Below, piece by piece: positions 56,122 to 64,000 of a stretch of DNA of 64,000 nucleotides. The stretch spans positions 1 to 64,000 of the forward strand of contig JAOAGO010000007.1 of assembly GCA_026415715.1 (NCBI GenBank), written 5' to 3'. Numbering within the stretch: the stretch's first letter is position 1; each line of letters starts with the position of its first letter. The notes under the pieces were generated by a model that saw nothing but the letters and a program-made list of their open reading frames with translations, did not search any database and was not told where the DNA came from. Made by a program: the position numbers and the translations under genes. This stretch comes from Chitinophagaceae bacterium (GTDB lineage Bacteria > Bacteroidota > Bacteroidia > Chitinophagales > Chitinophagaceae).

Positions 56122-56901
56122 TTATTTTCCCGTAAAATTTGCTTTTCTTTTTTCCAAAAAGGCAGCTACACCTTCTTTACGGTCTTCAGTATCAAATACA
56201 TTTCCGAATTCCTGCGCTTCGGTTTCATATCCTTCGTTCAGAGAAGAAAATGCGGCATTTGCCGCTTTAATGCACGAAGCAATCGCCAAAGGGGCTTTTG
56301 AATTGATCAGCGTAAGTAAATTTCGGGTATATTCCATCAGCAATTCCGGCGAAGTAACATGATTTACTAATCCAAGTTCTTTGGCTTCCGCAGCATCAAT
56401 CATATGGGCCGTTAGCATAAGTTCCAGCGCTTTACCTTTTCCGATAAGACGGGTAAGGCGTTGCGTTCCGCCGTATCCGGGAATCAGGCCGAGATTCACT
56501 TCGGGCTGCCCGAATTTTGCGTTTTCGGAAGCGATGCGGAAATGACAGCTCATAGCCAATTCACACCCGCCGCCCAGGGCAAATCCGTTTACCGCAGCCA
56601 CAACGGGTTTTGGCGCATTTTCTATTCTGAAAAATGTTTGTTGCCCTCTTTTGGCCAGTGCAATAGCTTCTTCTTTGCTCAGGTGTTCAAATTCGCTGAT
56701 ATCCGCTCCGGCAACAAAAGATTTCGGGCCGGCCCCGGTGATGATAACAGACCGGATTTCCTCATTGGAATATACTTCATCCAGAGCCCTGTTTAACTCT
56801 TCAAATACCTGACGGTTCAGGGCATTTAATTTATCAGGACGGTTTATTGTAATATAGTAGATGCCATTTTCCAGAGAAGTAAGGAGTGTACTGAATTCCA
56901 T
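56122..56901 (-). CDS. enoyl-CoA hydratase/isomerase family protein
   Basis: Crotonase-fold enzyme of 259 aa that likely hydrates enoyl-CoA in fatty acid oxidation. The oxyanion-hole segments are GPKSFVAGADISEF and NGFALGGGCELAMSC. Both candidate catalytic acids are present: the Glu of CELAM and the one in the QPEVNLGLIPGYGGTQRL block. This makes a hydratase more likely than an isomerase. No other beta-oxidation gene is nearby. Confidence 0.92.
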   Translation of the reverse strand: MEFSTLLTSLENGIYYITINRPDKLNALNRQVFEELNRALDEVYSNEEIRSVIITGAGPKSFVAGADISEFEHLSKEEAIALAKRGQQTFFRIENAPKPVVAAVNGFALGGGCELAMSCHFRIASENAKFGQPEVNLGLIPGYGGTQRLTRLIGKGKALELMLTAHMIDAAEAKELGLVNHVTSPELLMEYTRNLLTLINSKAPLAIASCIKAANAAFSSLNEGYETEAQEFGNVFDTEDRKEGVAAFLEKRKANFTGK

Positions 56902-56935
56902 ATGTTAATATTTATGGGTCAAATCTGATGAAAAG

Positions 56936-56943
56936 CAAATGTA
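56936..56943 (-). promoter_or_regulatory. enoyl-CoA hydratase gene promoter, -7 box
   Basis: Minus-strand TACATTTG, exact TAnnTTTG match, 34 bases before the ATG at 56901. Confidence 0.55.
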
Positions 56944-57093
56944 AAGATTTGGCATTTTTGAGAAGGAAAAATAAGTAAACAGGAAATGGAAAGACCGTTT
57001 AGGTTTTATTCATTTCCCGTAACCGATTCATTGAAAGCAGTTATGAACTTTTTCTTTATTTGCATCATAATATAAAGAAAAAATTACATAAAC

Positions 57094-57114
57094 AACTGCA
57101 AGCATATTGCAGTT
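57094..57114. other. 8-bp perfect hairpin
   Basis: AACTGCAA (57094-57101) pairs with TTGCAGTT (57107-57114) around GCATA, in the 251-base gap between the divergent hydratase and small membrane protein genes. Only two further T residues follow, so it is a weak terminator at best, or an operator. Confidence 0.35.
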
Positions 57115-57152
57115 TTCCATAATTTGCATAAAGCACAGGAAAACCTTGCAAA

Positions 57153-57416
57153 ATGAAAAGCGAAAATAAGCTGGAAGAATATCATCAAAAGAGGCGAAGG
57201 CAGGAGTCTTGGATGCGCTCGTTCAGAGATTATCTCATGGGGGGCGCTATTCTTCTGGCCGGATTGTTTTTTATGTTTCGAACAAAGTTGGGTATAGCCT
57301 CTGTCAACGAAAGATTTGGTGAGACTGACTCAGCAGAAAAGTTCTTTGGAGGCATCTGCATAGCTTATGGGATATGGAGGATTTACAGAGGATTTAAAAA
57401 AAATTACTGGATATAA
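57153..57416 (+). CDS. small membrane protein, unknown
   Basis: Not a characterised family. 87 aa with a charged N-terminus (EEYHQKRRRQESWMRSFRDY), a membrane segment (about 28-45), a short loop and a second weaker segment (about 66-78), ending in a basic GFKKNYWI. Both termini would be cytoplasmic by the positive-inside rule. It lies 20 bases upstream of the PstS-like gene, so the two may be cotranscribed. Confidence 0.65.
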   Translation: MKSENKLEEYHQKRRRQESWMRSFRDYLMGGAILLAGLFFMFRTKLGIASVNERFGETDSAEKFFGGICIAYGIWRIYRGFKKNYWI

Positions 57417-57436
57417 AAGTCGTGTAGTTCAGAAGA

Positions 57437-58351
57437 ATGAAAAAAGGATTCTGTATTTTACTGTTTTTTCCGCTATTATTCTTCGGTTGTAAATCGTATG
57501 ACGAGCAGCGGGATGAATTGCCGGATCATAAGTACAAAGGCAGCATAAGAATAAGCGCCGATGAATCGTTTAAGCCGATTATTGACGAGCAGATTAAAGT
57601 ATATGAGTCGCAACATACCGCTACCCGCCTGCGGGCAGAATACAAACCTGAGGCGGAATGCCTCAAAGATCTGCTGAACGATTCCGTGCGTATGGTGATA
57701 GCTACCCGGTATCCCGACAAAGATGAGATAAATTTTGTGGCCGATTCATTAAAGAAAGATCTGAAGAGTATAAAGCTGGCCTTAGATGCCATAGCCGTTA
57801 TTGTACACCCGTCGGTATCGGATACCTTGCTTACGATGGAAGAGTTGAAGTCAATTTTGCAGGGAAATTTTAAGAAAAATTTAATACCAGTTTTTGATGG
57901 TGTGAAAGCAACAAGTACCGTCAGGTATATTGTAGATTCGGTTTTACGCGGCGACACACTGACTTCCAGAGCCATGGCGGCCCGTAGCAGTGTAGGAGTG
58001 ATTGATTATGTTGCTCAAAATCCGGAGGCCATCGGATTTATCGGAGTGAGTTGGATTGGTAATCCTGAAGATCCGGCGCAACTTAGTTTTTTGAAAAGAG
58101 TAAATTTGGTTTATCTTGAAAGTACGGATAAGCCCGGAGCCTATGTAGGGCCCTATCAGGCAAATATTTATCTGAGACGATATCCTTTGGTTCGGGATTT
58201 GATTTGTATGTACAAGGAAAACTACAAGGGGCTGGGCAGGGCGTTTGCCAACTTTATGAGCGGTGAAACGGGGCAATTGATTTTCCGAAGGGCTTATCTG
58301 GTACCGGCAAAAAAAAATTTTAACGTACGTCCTGTACGATTGAAGCAATAA
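57437..58351 (+). CDS. PstS-like periplasmic binding lipoprotein
   Basis: 304 aa. Signal peptide with lipobox LLFFGC (Cys18), then a phosphate-binding-protein-like fold: SIRISADESFKPIIDEQIKVYE at the start of the mature domain, DAIAVIVHP, MEELKSILQG, SRAMAARSSVGVIDYV, AIGFIGVSW and LRRYPLVRDLICMYKEN. These match PstS/SphX-type binding proteins, but the phosphate loop is not clearly conserved and no pstCAB genes are nearby, so phosphate as ligand is uncertain. Followed 47 bases later by the TPR protein. Confidence 0.75.
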   Translation: MKKGFCILLFFPLLFFGCKSYDEQRDELPDHKYKGSIRISADESFKPIIDEQIKVYESQHTATRLRAEYKPEAECLKDLLNDSVRMVIATRYPDKDEINFVADSLKKDLKSIKLALDAIAVIVHPSVSDTLLTMEELKSILQGNFKKNLIPVFDGVKATSTVRYIVDSVLRGDTLTSRAMAARSSVGVIDYVAQNPEAIGFIGVSWIGNPEDPAQLSFLKRVNLVYLESTDKPGAYVGPYQANIYLRRYPLVRDLICMYKENYKGLGRAFANFMSGETGQLIFRRAYLVPAKKNFNVRPVRLKQ

Positions 58352-58398
58352 ATAAAACTCTTTGGTTATTTTTACATAAAATATAAACAGAAAAGAAA

Positions 58399-60159
58399 AT
58401 GAAGAAAACCGCAATACTCCTGATGTACTCGATACTTTTGATGGGAGGAGTTTATGCCCAGACCATTCAGGAAGGATTAAATCATATTTATGCTCAGCGC
58501 ACCCGAAGCGCCATTCAGGTATTTGATAAAATACTTGCATCCAACCCGGCCCATGCGGAAGCCATTTACTGGAAAGGCCAGGCTGTGTTGGAGGGAGATG
58601 AAATTATGAGTGCAAGAATTGCCGAAGCGCGGAAAATTTATGAACTTGGGTTGCAGGCAACCAATAATGCCCCATTAATCAGGGTAGGTATGGGGCATGT
58701 GGAATTATTGTCGGGAAATGCGGATGCGGCACGTCAGCACTTTGAAACCGCGCTGACCATGACCCGAACTAAAAAAGGCGACGATCCGGTGATTCAAACG
58801 GCTATCGGTAGAGCGATTGCGGATGCTAAAGGGGCCGATTACAAATACGCCGTACGGCTACTGGAAGATGCGGCCAGTAAGGATCCGAAAAATACCGAAA
58901 CTCTTTTGCAACTGGGAAATGCTTACCGGAAAGCCGGCGAAGGAAGCGGCGGCGGACAGGCATTTCAGACGTACAAAAAAGCTTTGGAAGTAAATCCATC
59001 TTTTGCCGTTGCCAGTTTTCGGCTGGCTAAACTTTTTGAATCGCAAAAGAACTGGGAGTTGGTTTTACAATATCTCAACGAAGCCGTAAGCCGTGACCCG
59101 AAATTTACCGCCGGTTACTACGAATTGTTTTACTATTATTTCTATCGTACAAAATTCAATGAAGCCGAAACCTATCTTCAGAAATACATTGAGAGCAAAC
59201 TGCCCGAAACGGATATTGCTGATCAGTTTCTCTACGCTCAGCTCTGTTATGCAAAAAAGGATTATGATTGTGCCATCCGGAAAGCAGAACAGGTGATTGC
59301 CGTGCAAGGGAAGAAAACAAAGCCCAGAGTGTACCGCTTGCTGGCCTATGCTTATTTTGACAAGGGAGATTATATAAATGCCAAGAAATACAGCGACGAG
59401 TTTTTTATTCACAAAAACCCGGATGATTATATTTCCGGCGACCATAAACTGCGCGCCGACATTATATCAAAAACCGGGGGCGCTCCTGATGAAATTTTGG
59501 TTAACTACATTCAGGGCGCTGAACTGGATACGGTTTTAGCCGATAAAATAGAATTTCTGAAAAAAGGCGTTGCTTATTTCAAAGAGCGGAAAATGCGGGA
59601 TAAAGAAGCAGAACTGCTTGAAAAAATCATTTCACTCAAACCGAAGCCCACCTTAAATGATTACTTTGACCTGACTACATGCTATTACTTCAGCCAGAAA
59701 TATTCAGATTCCAGAAAAAATGCTTTGTTAATGAAGGAAAAATTTCCCGATCAGGTTTACGGCTATGAGTGGGCTTTTAATGTTTCCAGACTCGTTGATA
59801 CCGTGAAAAAAGACAGCATCGCTGTTCCCGATGCATTATCTTTATATGAATTTTCATCCCAAGACACCTCAAAATTCAAAAAACAATACATTAATTCCAC
59901 CAGTTTTCTGGCCATTTATTATGCCAATGATGCCAAAAACAGAAATAAAGCCATTGAGTTTATGAAAAAATGGCAATCGGCAGATGTAGCGAATTACAAC
60001 AATATTCAGAAAAACATTGACATTTTGATGAAAGCCCCTGCTCCCCGGCCCGCGCCTCCGCCAAAAGGGCAAGGCCGCAATCAAAGCTCAACCGGCAAAC
60101 CACCTTCCGGTTCGGACACAAAATCAGGAACTAAACCTGTTGCGAAAAGTAACCGCTAA
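58399..60159 (+). CDS. secreted tetratricopeptide repeat protein
   Basis: 586 aa with a signal peptide (cleavage probably after VYAQ) and multiple TPR motifs over about 25-350, for example AIQVFDKILASNPAHAEAIY and ALEVNPSFAVASFRLAKLFE. The C-terminus (about 560-586) is a low-complexity Pro/Gly/Ser/Lys tail. It is likely a periplasmic scaffold for protein interactions. It pairs with the PstS-like lipoprotein gene just upstream and ends before a good terminator. Confidence 0.85.
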   Translation: MKKTAILLMYSILLMGGVYAQTIQEGLNHIYAQRTRSAIQVFDKILASNPAHAEAIYWKGQAVLEGDEIMSARIAEARKIYELGLQATNNAPLIRVGMGHVELLSGNADAARQHFETALTMTRTKKGDDPVIQTAIGRAIADAKGADYKYAVRLLEDAASKDPKNTETLLQLGNAYRKAGEGSGGGQAFQTYKKALEVNPSFAVASFRLAKLFESQKNWELVLQYLNEAVSRDPKFTAGYYELFYYYFYRTKFNEAETYLQKYIESKLPETDIADQFLYAQLCYAKKDYDCAIRKAEQVIAVQGKKTKPRVYRLLAYAYFDKGDYINAKKYSDEFFIHKNPDDYISGDHKLRADIISKTGGAPDEILVNYIQGAELDTVLADKIEFLKKGVAYFKERKMRDKEAELLEKIISLKPKPTLNDYFDLTTCYYFSQKYSDSRKNALLMKEKFPDQVYGYEWAFNVSRLVDTVKKDSIAVPDALSLYEFSSQDTSKFKKQYINSTSFLAIYYANDAKNRNKAIEFMKKWQSADVANYNNIQKNIDILMKAPAPRPAPPPKGQGRNQSSTGKPPSGSDTKSGTKPVAKSNR

Positions 60160-60181
60160 GATTTTGTTCAAATTCATTTCG

Positions 60182-60209
60182 GGGCTGGTCTGAATGATCA
60201 GCCCTTTTT
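60182..60209 (+). terminator. intrinsic terminator after the TPR gene
   Basis: GGGCTGGTC (60182-60190) pairs with GATCAGCCC (60196-60204), with one G-T wobble, around TGAAT; five T residues follow. It ends the PstS-like/TPR transcript and separates it from nuoA. Confidence 0.85.
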
Positions 60210-60257
60210 ATTGTTTGTCGTTTATTTCTGTCTTAAAATAAATTCCTTTTTTCGGCG

Positions 60258-60265
60258 TATTTTTG
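60258..60265 (+). promoter_or_regulatory. nuo operon promoter, -7 box
   Basis: TATTTTTG, exact TAnnTTTG match, 16 bases before the nuoA ATG at 60282. It lies just after the upstream terminator. Confidence 0.6.
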
Positions 60266-60281
60266 CCTGAATGCAAAATGT

Positions 60282-60677
60282 ATGTTTTATCTATTGAAAA
60301 CTACGCTGAATAACGATACCACGTACTCTTATCTACCGGTTTTTTTGCAGGTTCTTTTGGCAGTCGGTTTGGTTATATTTATAGTGGTTTTAACCCATCT
60401 TCTCGGTCCGAAACGAAAAACAACGGATAAACTGCAAAATTTTGCCAGTGGTATAGAGAGCCACGGCGATGCCAGGCAACCCATGGCCATAAAATACTTT
60501 TTAACCGCCATATTGTTTGTTCTTTTTGACGTAGAGGTAATATTCTTTTATCCTTATGCCGTAAATTTTAAGGAATTAGGATGGCAAGGCTTTTGGGCCG
60601 TTATGATGTTTGTCGGGTTTTTCCTGTGCGGGTTCACTTATATCGTGATGAGAGGCGCTCTGAAATGGGAAGACTAA
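60282..60677 (+). CDS. nuoA: NADH-quinone oxidoreductase subunit A
   Basis: Membrane subunit of respiratory complex I, 131 aa with three membrane segments. The conserved FASGIESHGDARQPMAIKYFL and LFDVEVIFFYPYAV motifs (about 47-93), which contain acidic residues near the quinone site, are present. ATGs at 60271 and 60278 are out of frame. First gene of the operon. Confidence 0.96.
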   Translation: MFYLLKTTLNNDTTYSYLPVFLQVLLAVGLVIFIVVLTHLLGPKRKTTDKLQNFASGIESHGDARQPMAIKYFLTAILFVLFDVEVIFFYPYAVNFKELGWQGFWAVMMFVGFFLCGFTYIVMRGALKWED

Positions 60678-60767
60678 CTGAAATGAAATGTTTTGATAAA
60701 AGAGAATACGGAATAAACAGTCAGGCAGCAGAAAATGTTATTTTTTGAAAACGGAAAACAGAAAATT

Positions 60768-61352
60768 ATGTCACGCCCCGTAGCATATAATGTTAAAGAA
60801 AAACCGCTGGAAAAGCCCGTAACCATGGCCGAAATGCCGGAAGGGTATCAGGGAGAGGGCTTTTTTGCCACTTCGTTAAATAAAGTGATATGTTTGGCCC
60901 GGAAAAACTCCATCTGGCCGTTGCCTTTTGCCACTTCCTGCTGCGGAATTGAATTTATGGCTACCATGGGGTCGCATTATGATTTGGCTCGCTTTGGTTC
61001 GGAAAGGGTAGGGTTCAGTCCCAGACAATGCGACCTGCTGATGGTTATGGGCACGATAGCCAAAAAGATGGCGCCGGTGGTAAAGCAGGTGTATTTACAG
61101 ATGGCCGAACCGCGCTGGGTGATGGCCGTTGGCGCCTGTGCCAGCAGCGGGGGAATTTTTGATACATACAGCGTGCTGCAGGGAATTGATCAGGTAGTGC
61201 CGGTAGATGTGTATGTGCCCGGGTGCCCGCCCAGGCCGGAAGCCATTATTGACGGCATCCTGAAAATTCAGGAATTGGTAGAAAATGAAAGTATCCGGAG
61301 AAGAAATTCTCCGCAATATAAAGCGTTGCTCGAAAGTTACGGAATACAATAG
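60768..61352 (+). CDS. nuoB: NADH-quinone oxidoreductase subunit B
   Basis: Complex I subunit carrying the N2 4Fe-4S cluster, 194 aa from the ATG at 60768 (MSRPVAYNVK). Ligands are Cys58-Cys59 (ATSCCGIEFMA), Cys124 (VGACASSGG) and Cys153 (VPGCPPRPE). A start 33 bases earlier (60735) adds 11 residues and cannot be excluded. The N-terminal 30 residues before the conserved core are typical of Bacteroidota. Confidence 0.95.
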   Translation: MSRPVAYNVKEKPLEKPVTMAEMPEGYQGEGFFATSLNKVICLARKNSIWPLPFATSCCGIEFMATMGSHYDLARFGSERVGFSPRQCDLLMVMGTIAKKMAPVVKQVYLQMAEPRWVMAVGACASSGGIFDTYSVLQGIDQVVPVDVYVPGCPPRPEAIIDGILKIQELVENESIRRRNSPQYKALLESYGIQ

Positions 61353-61389
61353 CAGTAATGACCGGTTAAACTTGAATTAATTTTATAGC

Positions 61390-61908
61390 ATGGCATTGAC
61401 TAATTCCATCATCAAAGCCAGACTGCAGGAAAAGTTCGGCGATCAGGTGTACAACTTTGAAGAGCCTTACGGATTACTCACCTTTGAAGCGCCGAAAGAG
61501 CTGAACTTAAAAGTGCTGAATTTTTTATACGACGATGAGCAGCTGAAATTTCGCTTCCTTACAGACCTCACGGCTGTACATTATCCCGACTCTAAGGGGC
61601 GTGAGCTGGCGGTAGTTTATCATTTGCATAACCTGCAAGATAATATCAGGCTGCGCTTCAAGGTGTTTACCTCCGTTGAGCAGCCCGATGTATACACCGC
61701 CACCGGACTTTTTGCAGCAGCCAACTGGATGGAAAGAGAAACCTATGATTTTTTCGGAGTGAATTTTGTAGGGCATCCCAATCTGAAAAGAATTCTGAAT
61801 GTGGACGAAATGGATTATTTTCCGATGCGGAAGGAATATCCGCTCGAAGACCAGACAAGGACAGATAAAGATGATGAAATGTTTGGCAGAGGCGGTACAA
61901 TTTGGTGA
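61390..61908 (+). CDS. nuoC: NADH-quinone oxidoreductase subunit C
   Basis: Peripheral-arm subunit of complex I, 172 aa. The central LTAVHYPDSKGRELAVVYHL and the C-terminal ANWMERETYDFFGVNFVGHPNLKRIL (about 111-136) with YPLEDQ are diagnostic. It is separate from nuoD rather than fused as in E. coli. Confidence 0.96.
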   Translation: MALTNSIIKARLQEKFGDQVYNFEEPYGLLTFEAPKELNLKVLNFLYDDEQLKFRFLTDLTAVHYPDSKGRELAVVYHLHNLQDNIRLRFKVFTSVEQPDVYTATGLFAAANWMERETYDFFGVNFVGHPNLKRILNVDEMDYFPMRKEYPLEDQTRTDKDDEMFGRGGTIW

Positions 61909-61924
61909 TTAAATTGATTTCATC

Positions 61925-62146
61925 ATGATAAAGAAAAATAAATTTCCCTGGTTAACGGCAATATTCGGGTTGCTTTGTGCCATTGGTACCTTCCTGAATG
62001 CATCTGATTATATCAATGGAAATTATAAATCTGAGAAAGATAAAAAAATTAAATTACTGAGCGCTGTTATTTTTGGATTGATGACGTTCATTCAGGCTTC
62101 GGAATTTATCGGAAAGGGAAACAAAACTGATGATAAGAATTACTGA
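61925..62146 (+). CDS. small two-segment membrane protein inside the nuo operon
   Basis: Not recognised. 73 aa: a basic N-terminus (MIKKNKFPW), membrane segment 1 (about 9-27, LTAIFGLLCAIGTFLNASDY), a charged loop (KSEKDKKIK) and segment 2 (about 43-60, LLSAVIFGLMTFIQASEFIG), then a polar tail. The two halves look alike (GLLCAIGTFLNASDYING and GLMTFIQASEFIGKG), hinting at an internal repeat. It starts 16 bases after nuoC and ends 76 bases before nuoD, so it is cotranscribed. It matches no standard complex I subunit. Confidence 0.7.
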   Translation: MIKKNKFPWLTAIFGLLCAIGTFLNASDYINGNYKSEKDKKIKLLSAVIFGLMTFIQASEFIGKGNKTDDKNY

Positions 62147-62222
62147 ACGATGAACGGAGCGTCGCAACCGTCGCCCGATAGTAGCACCGGCGATGACATC
62201 ATAAAAATAAAGAATTTCGGAC

Positions 62223-63446
62223 ATGACAGAAGAGCAAATACTTTTACCCGATAGTTCAATTGAAAAAACCACTACGACTCTGAACCTGGGTCCCACGCAT
62301 CCGGCTACGCATGGGGTATTTCAGAATATTCTGGAGCTGGATGGTGAGCGGGTGGTTGCGGCAGAACAAACGGTAGGTTATATTCACCGGGCTTTTGAAA
62401 AGCTGGCTGAGCGAAGGCCGTTGATGCAGATTACTACACTGACCGACCGGCTGAATTATTGCTCATCGCCCATAAACAATATGGGCTGGCACATGACCTG
62501 TGAAAAACTGCTGGGTATCAAAACCCCGAAACGGGTGGATTACCTGCGGGTGATTATTATGGAACTGGCCCGTATTGCCGACCATCTGATTTGCAACTCC
62601 ATAGTGGGAGTGGACACCGGCGCCTATACCGGCTTTTTATATCTGATGCAATACCGCGAACTGATTTATGAAATTTATGAGGAAGTATGCGGTGCCCGGC
62701 TGACCACCAACATCGGCCGCATTGGCGGATTTGAACGTAATTTCAGTGATATCGCTTTTCAGAAGATTGAAAAATTTCTGAAAGAATATCCCAAGGCATT
62801 GAAAGAATTTGAGGCGCTGTTTCAGCGCAACCGCATTTTCATGGAACGCACCAAAGGGTCGGGGGGTATCAGCGCCAAAAGAGCATTGAATTACGGCTTT
62901 ACGGGTCCCAATCTTCGGGCGGCCGGAGTGGATTATGATGTGCGGGTTCATGAGCCCTACAGTTCGTACGAAGATTTTGATTTTAAAATTCCGGTAGGTA
63001 CAACGGGCGATAACTACGACCGCTGGCTGGTGCGGAATCAGGAAATGTGGCAAAGCCTCAGCATCATAGAACAGGCTTATCGTAAGGTGCAGGAATTTAA
63101 GGGCGCTGAAGCCGACGTATATCATGCCAATGTGCCGGAGTATTATTTACCGCCCAAAGAAGATGTATATACCAAAATGGAAGCGCTGATATGGCATTTT
63201 AAAATTGTAATGGGCGAAATGGATATTCCGGCCGGCGAAGTATATCATGCCGTGGAAGGCGCCAACGGAGAACTGGGATTTTACCTGATCAGCGACGGAG
63301 GCCGCACGCCGTACCGCTTACATTTCAGGCGGCCTTGTTTTATTTACTATCAGGCCTTTGAAGAGTTAATCAAAGGCAGCATGCTGAGCGATGCGATTAT
63401 TACCCTGAGTTCGCTGAATCTGATTGCCGGGGAAATGGATGCGTAA
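62223..63446 (+). CDS. nuoD: NADH-quinone oxidoreductase subunit D
   Basis: 407 aa, 49-kDa-type subunit that forms the quinone pocket with NuoB. LNLGPTHPATHGVFQNILEL with the conserved His residues near 22-26, GYIHRAFEKLAE, and YLRVIIMELARIADHL are present, together with the GEVYHAVEGANGELGFYLISDGG block and the C-terminal SLNLIAGEMDA ending. All are characteristic. Complete. Confidence 0.97.
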   Translation: MTEEQILLPDSSIEKTTTTLNLGPTHPATHGVFQNILELDGERVVAAEQTVGYIHRAFEKLAERRPLMQITTLTDRLNYCSSPINNMGWHMTCEKLLGIKTPKRVDYLRVIIMELARIADHLICNSIVGVDTGAYTGFLYLMQYRELIYEIYEEVCGARLTTNIGRIGGFERNFSDIAFQKIEKFLKEYPKALKEFEALFQRNRIFMERTKGSGGISAKRALNYGFTGPNLRAAGVDYDVRVHEPYSSYEDFDFKIPVGTTGDNYDRWLVRNQEMWQSLSIIEQAYRKVQEFKGAEADVYHANVPEYYLPPKEDVYTKMEALIWHFKIVMGEMDIPAGEVYHAVEGANGELGFYLISDGGRTPYRLHFRRPCFIYYQAFEELIKGSMLSDAIITLSSLNLIAGEMDA

Positions 63447-63469
63447 AAAATTTTATAACATTTAAAGCA

Positions 63470-63494
63470 AAATCTCAATTTCAAAGTGAGATTT
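63470..63494 (+). other. hairpin between nuoD and nuoE
   Basis: AAATCTCA (63470-63477) pairs perfectly with TGAGATTT (63487-63494) around a 9-base loop, 23 bases after the nuoD stop. No T-run follows, so it is more likely an mRNA stabiliser or processing signal than a terminator. Confidence 0.5.
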
Positions 63495-63495
63495 C

Positions 63496-63621
63496 ATGAA
63501 ACGGAAGGAGAGCGAAAAGAGCTTTGACAAATCAACAACTTACTTTTTCGGGTGCAGAAAAAATAAAAGGATGAAATATGGGTTGAAAAAAAGAACCGGG
63601 AAAAAGCTAAGCATTGATTGA
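63496..63621 (+). CDS. possible 41-aa highly basic peptide
   Basis: An ATG frame in the 283-base nuoD-nuoE gap encodes 41 residues, about a third Lys or Arg (opens MKRKESEKSFDKSTTYFF; ends KKRTGKKLSID). The ATG follows directly on a perfect hairpin. There is no good ribosome-binding site and no known family. It may be a chance frame in AT-rich sequence. Confidence 0.25.
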   Translation: MKRKESEKSFDKSTTYFFGCRKNKRMKYGLKKRTGKKLSID

Positions 63622-63729
63622 ATTGTGAAAAATATTTTTCAATGGCGGAAAAGGTTAAATATTGATTCCGGTTTATCAACATAATTAGTAAAGAATTTTC
63701 AGCGTTGGTTGGAAAAAAATAAAAATAAC

Positions 63730-64000
63730 ATGCGTTTTTCGGAAGAAAAATTAAAAGAAGTAGAGCAGATCATAGCGCGGTATCCTGAAGGCAAACAAAA
63801 AAGCGCTCTGATACCGGTGTTACATCTGGCGCAGGAAGAATTTGGCGGCTGGCTGAGTGTGGAAGCCATGGATTATGTGGCTTCATTACTTCATCTGAAG
63901 CCCATTGAAGTGTATGAAGTGGCCACGTTTTACACCATGTTTCACCTGAAGCCGGTGGGCAAATATGTATTTGAAGTATGTCAGACCGGGCCTTGTATGC
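63730..64000 (+). CDS. nuoE: NADH-quinone oxidoreductase subunit E, cut by window end
   Basis: The first 90 codons of the 24-kDa-type subunit, which carries the N1a 2Fe-2S cluster in the NADH-oxidising arm. The visible part has LIPVLHLAQEEFGGWLS, VYEVATFYTMFHLKPVGKY and the first cluster Cys pair in CQTGPCM at the very edge. Start is ATG 63730, where the family's conserved N-terminal helix begins. The rest of the gene and of the nuo operon lie beyond base 64000. Confidence 0.95.
   Translation, partial: MRFSEEKLKEVEQIIARYPEGKQKSALIPVLHLAQEEFGGWLSVEAMDYVASLLHLKPIEVYEVATFYTMFHLKPVGKYVFEVCQTGPCM

Overview
The window is about 64 kb of ordinary chromosome from a Gram-negative member of the Bacteroidota, most likely the Chitinophagales/Chitinophagaceae (lineage is inference). 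Support: many gene starts are preceded by the Bacteroidota -7 box TAnnTTTG; there is a fused MurF-alanine racemase, a short AtpC without its C-terminal domain, long MraY, LspA and FtsZ variants, GldF/GldG, an AMP nucleosidase and a CcmB/CcmC/CcmD set. WaaA indicates LPS, and the DNPR motif of MurE indicates meso-diaminopimelate peptidoglycan. No phage, insertion sequence, CRISPR array, rRNA or obvious foreign island was seen.

Layout. 0.2-2.1 kb: atpD-atpC. 2.1-6.2 kb: a DUF4197 lipoprotein, YqgE, an orphan sensor kinase and a long QueA. 6.25-6.72 kb: a very AT-rich intergenic region with helically phased DnaA-box-like repeats and a 10-bp-phased candidate MraZ operator. 6.7-23.6 kb: the complete division and cell wall (dcw) cluster mraZ-rsmH-ftsL-ftsI-murE-mraY-murD-ftsW-murG-murC-ftsQ-ftsA-ftsZ, ending in a strong terminator. 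23.8-32.1 kb: oligopeptide ABC ATPase, AMP nucleosidase, a small PD-(D/E)xK protein, glutamate dehydrogenase, cytochrome c maturation genes, a DUF6263-type lipoprotein and thymidine kinase. 32.2-40.4 kb: a conserved unknown, waaA and a six-gene nucleotide-sugar operon. 40.6-43.4 kb: tRNA-Gln and cyanophycin synthetase. 43.7-45.7 kb: iscS-iscU-iscA. 45.8-53.8 kb: a hydrolase, gldF-gldG, TerC, murF-alr and lspA. 54-60.2 kb: a small basic protein, fumarase, enoyl-CoA hydratase, a small membrane protein, a PstS-like lipoprotein and a TPR protein. 60.3-64 kb: nuoA-B-C-(small membrane protein)-D-E, with nuoE cut by the window edge.

How they work together. The dcw operon makes the peptidoglycan precursor from MurC to lipid II and builds the divisome from FtsL to FtsZ. 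MurF is missing from the operon and is supplied by the distant murF-alr fusion; murB and ddl are not in the window. The sugar operon would supply UDP-glucuronate, UDP-xylose, an oxidised N-acetylhexosamine, an aminosugar and dTDP-rhamnose for surface polysaccharide, but no glycosyltransferase apart from WaaA is present.

I found no convincing new multi-gene system. The items most worth a second look are the 6.25-6.72 kb intergenic region, the small membrane protein inside the nuo operon, the nuoD-nuoE intercistronic hairpin with a basic mini-ORF, the long QueA, and the duplicated start of ftsA.
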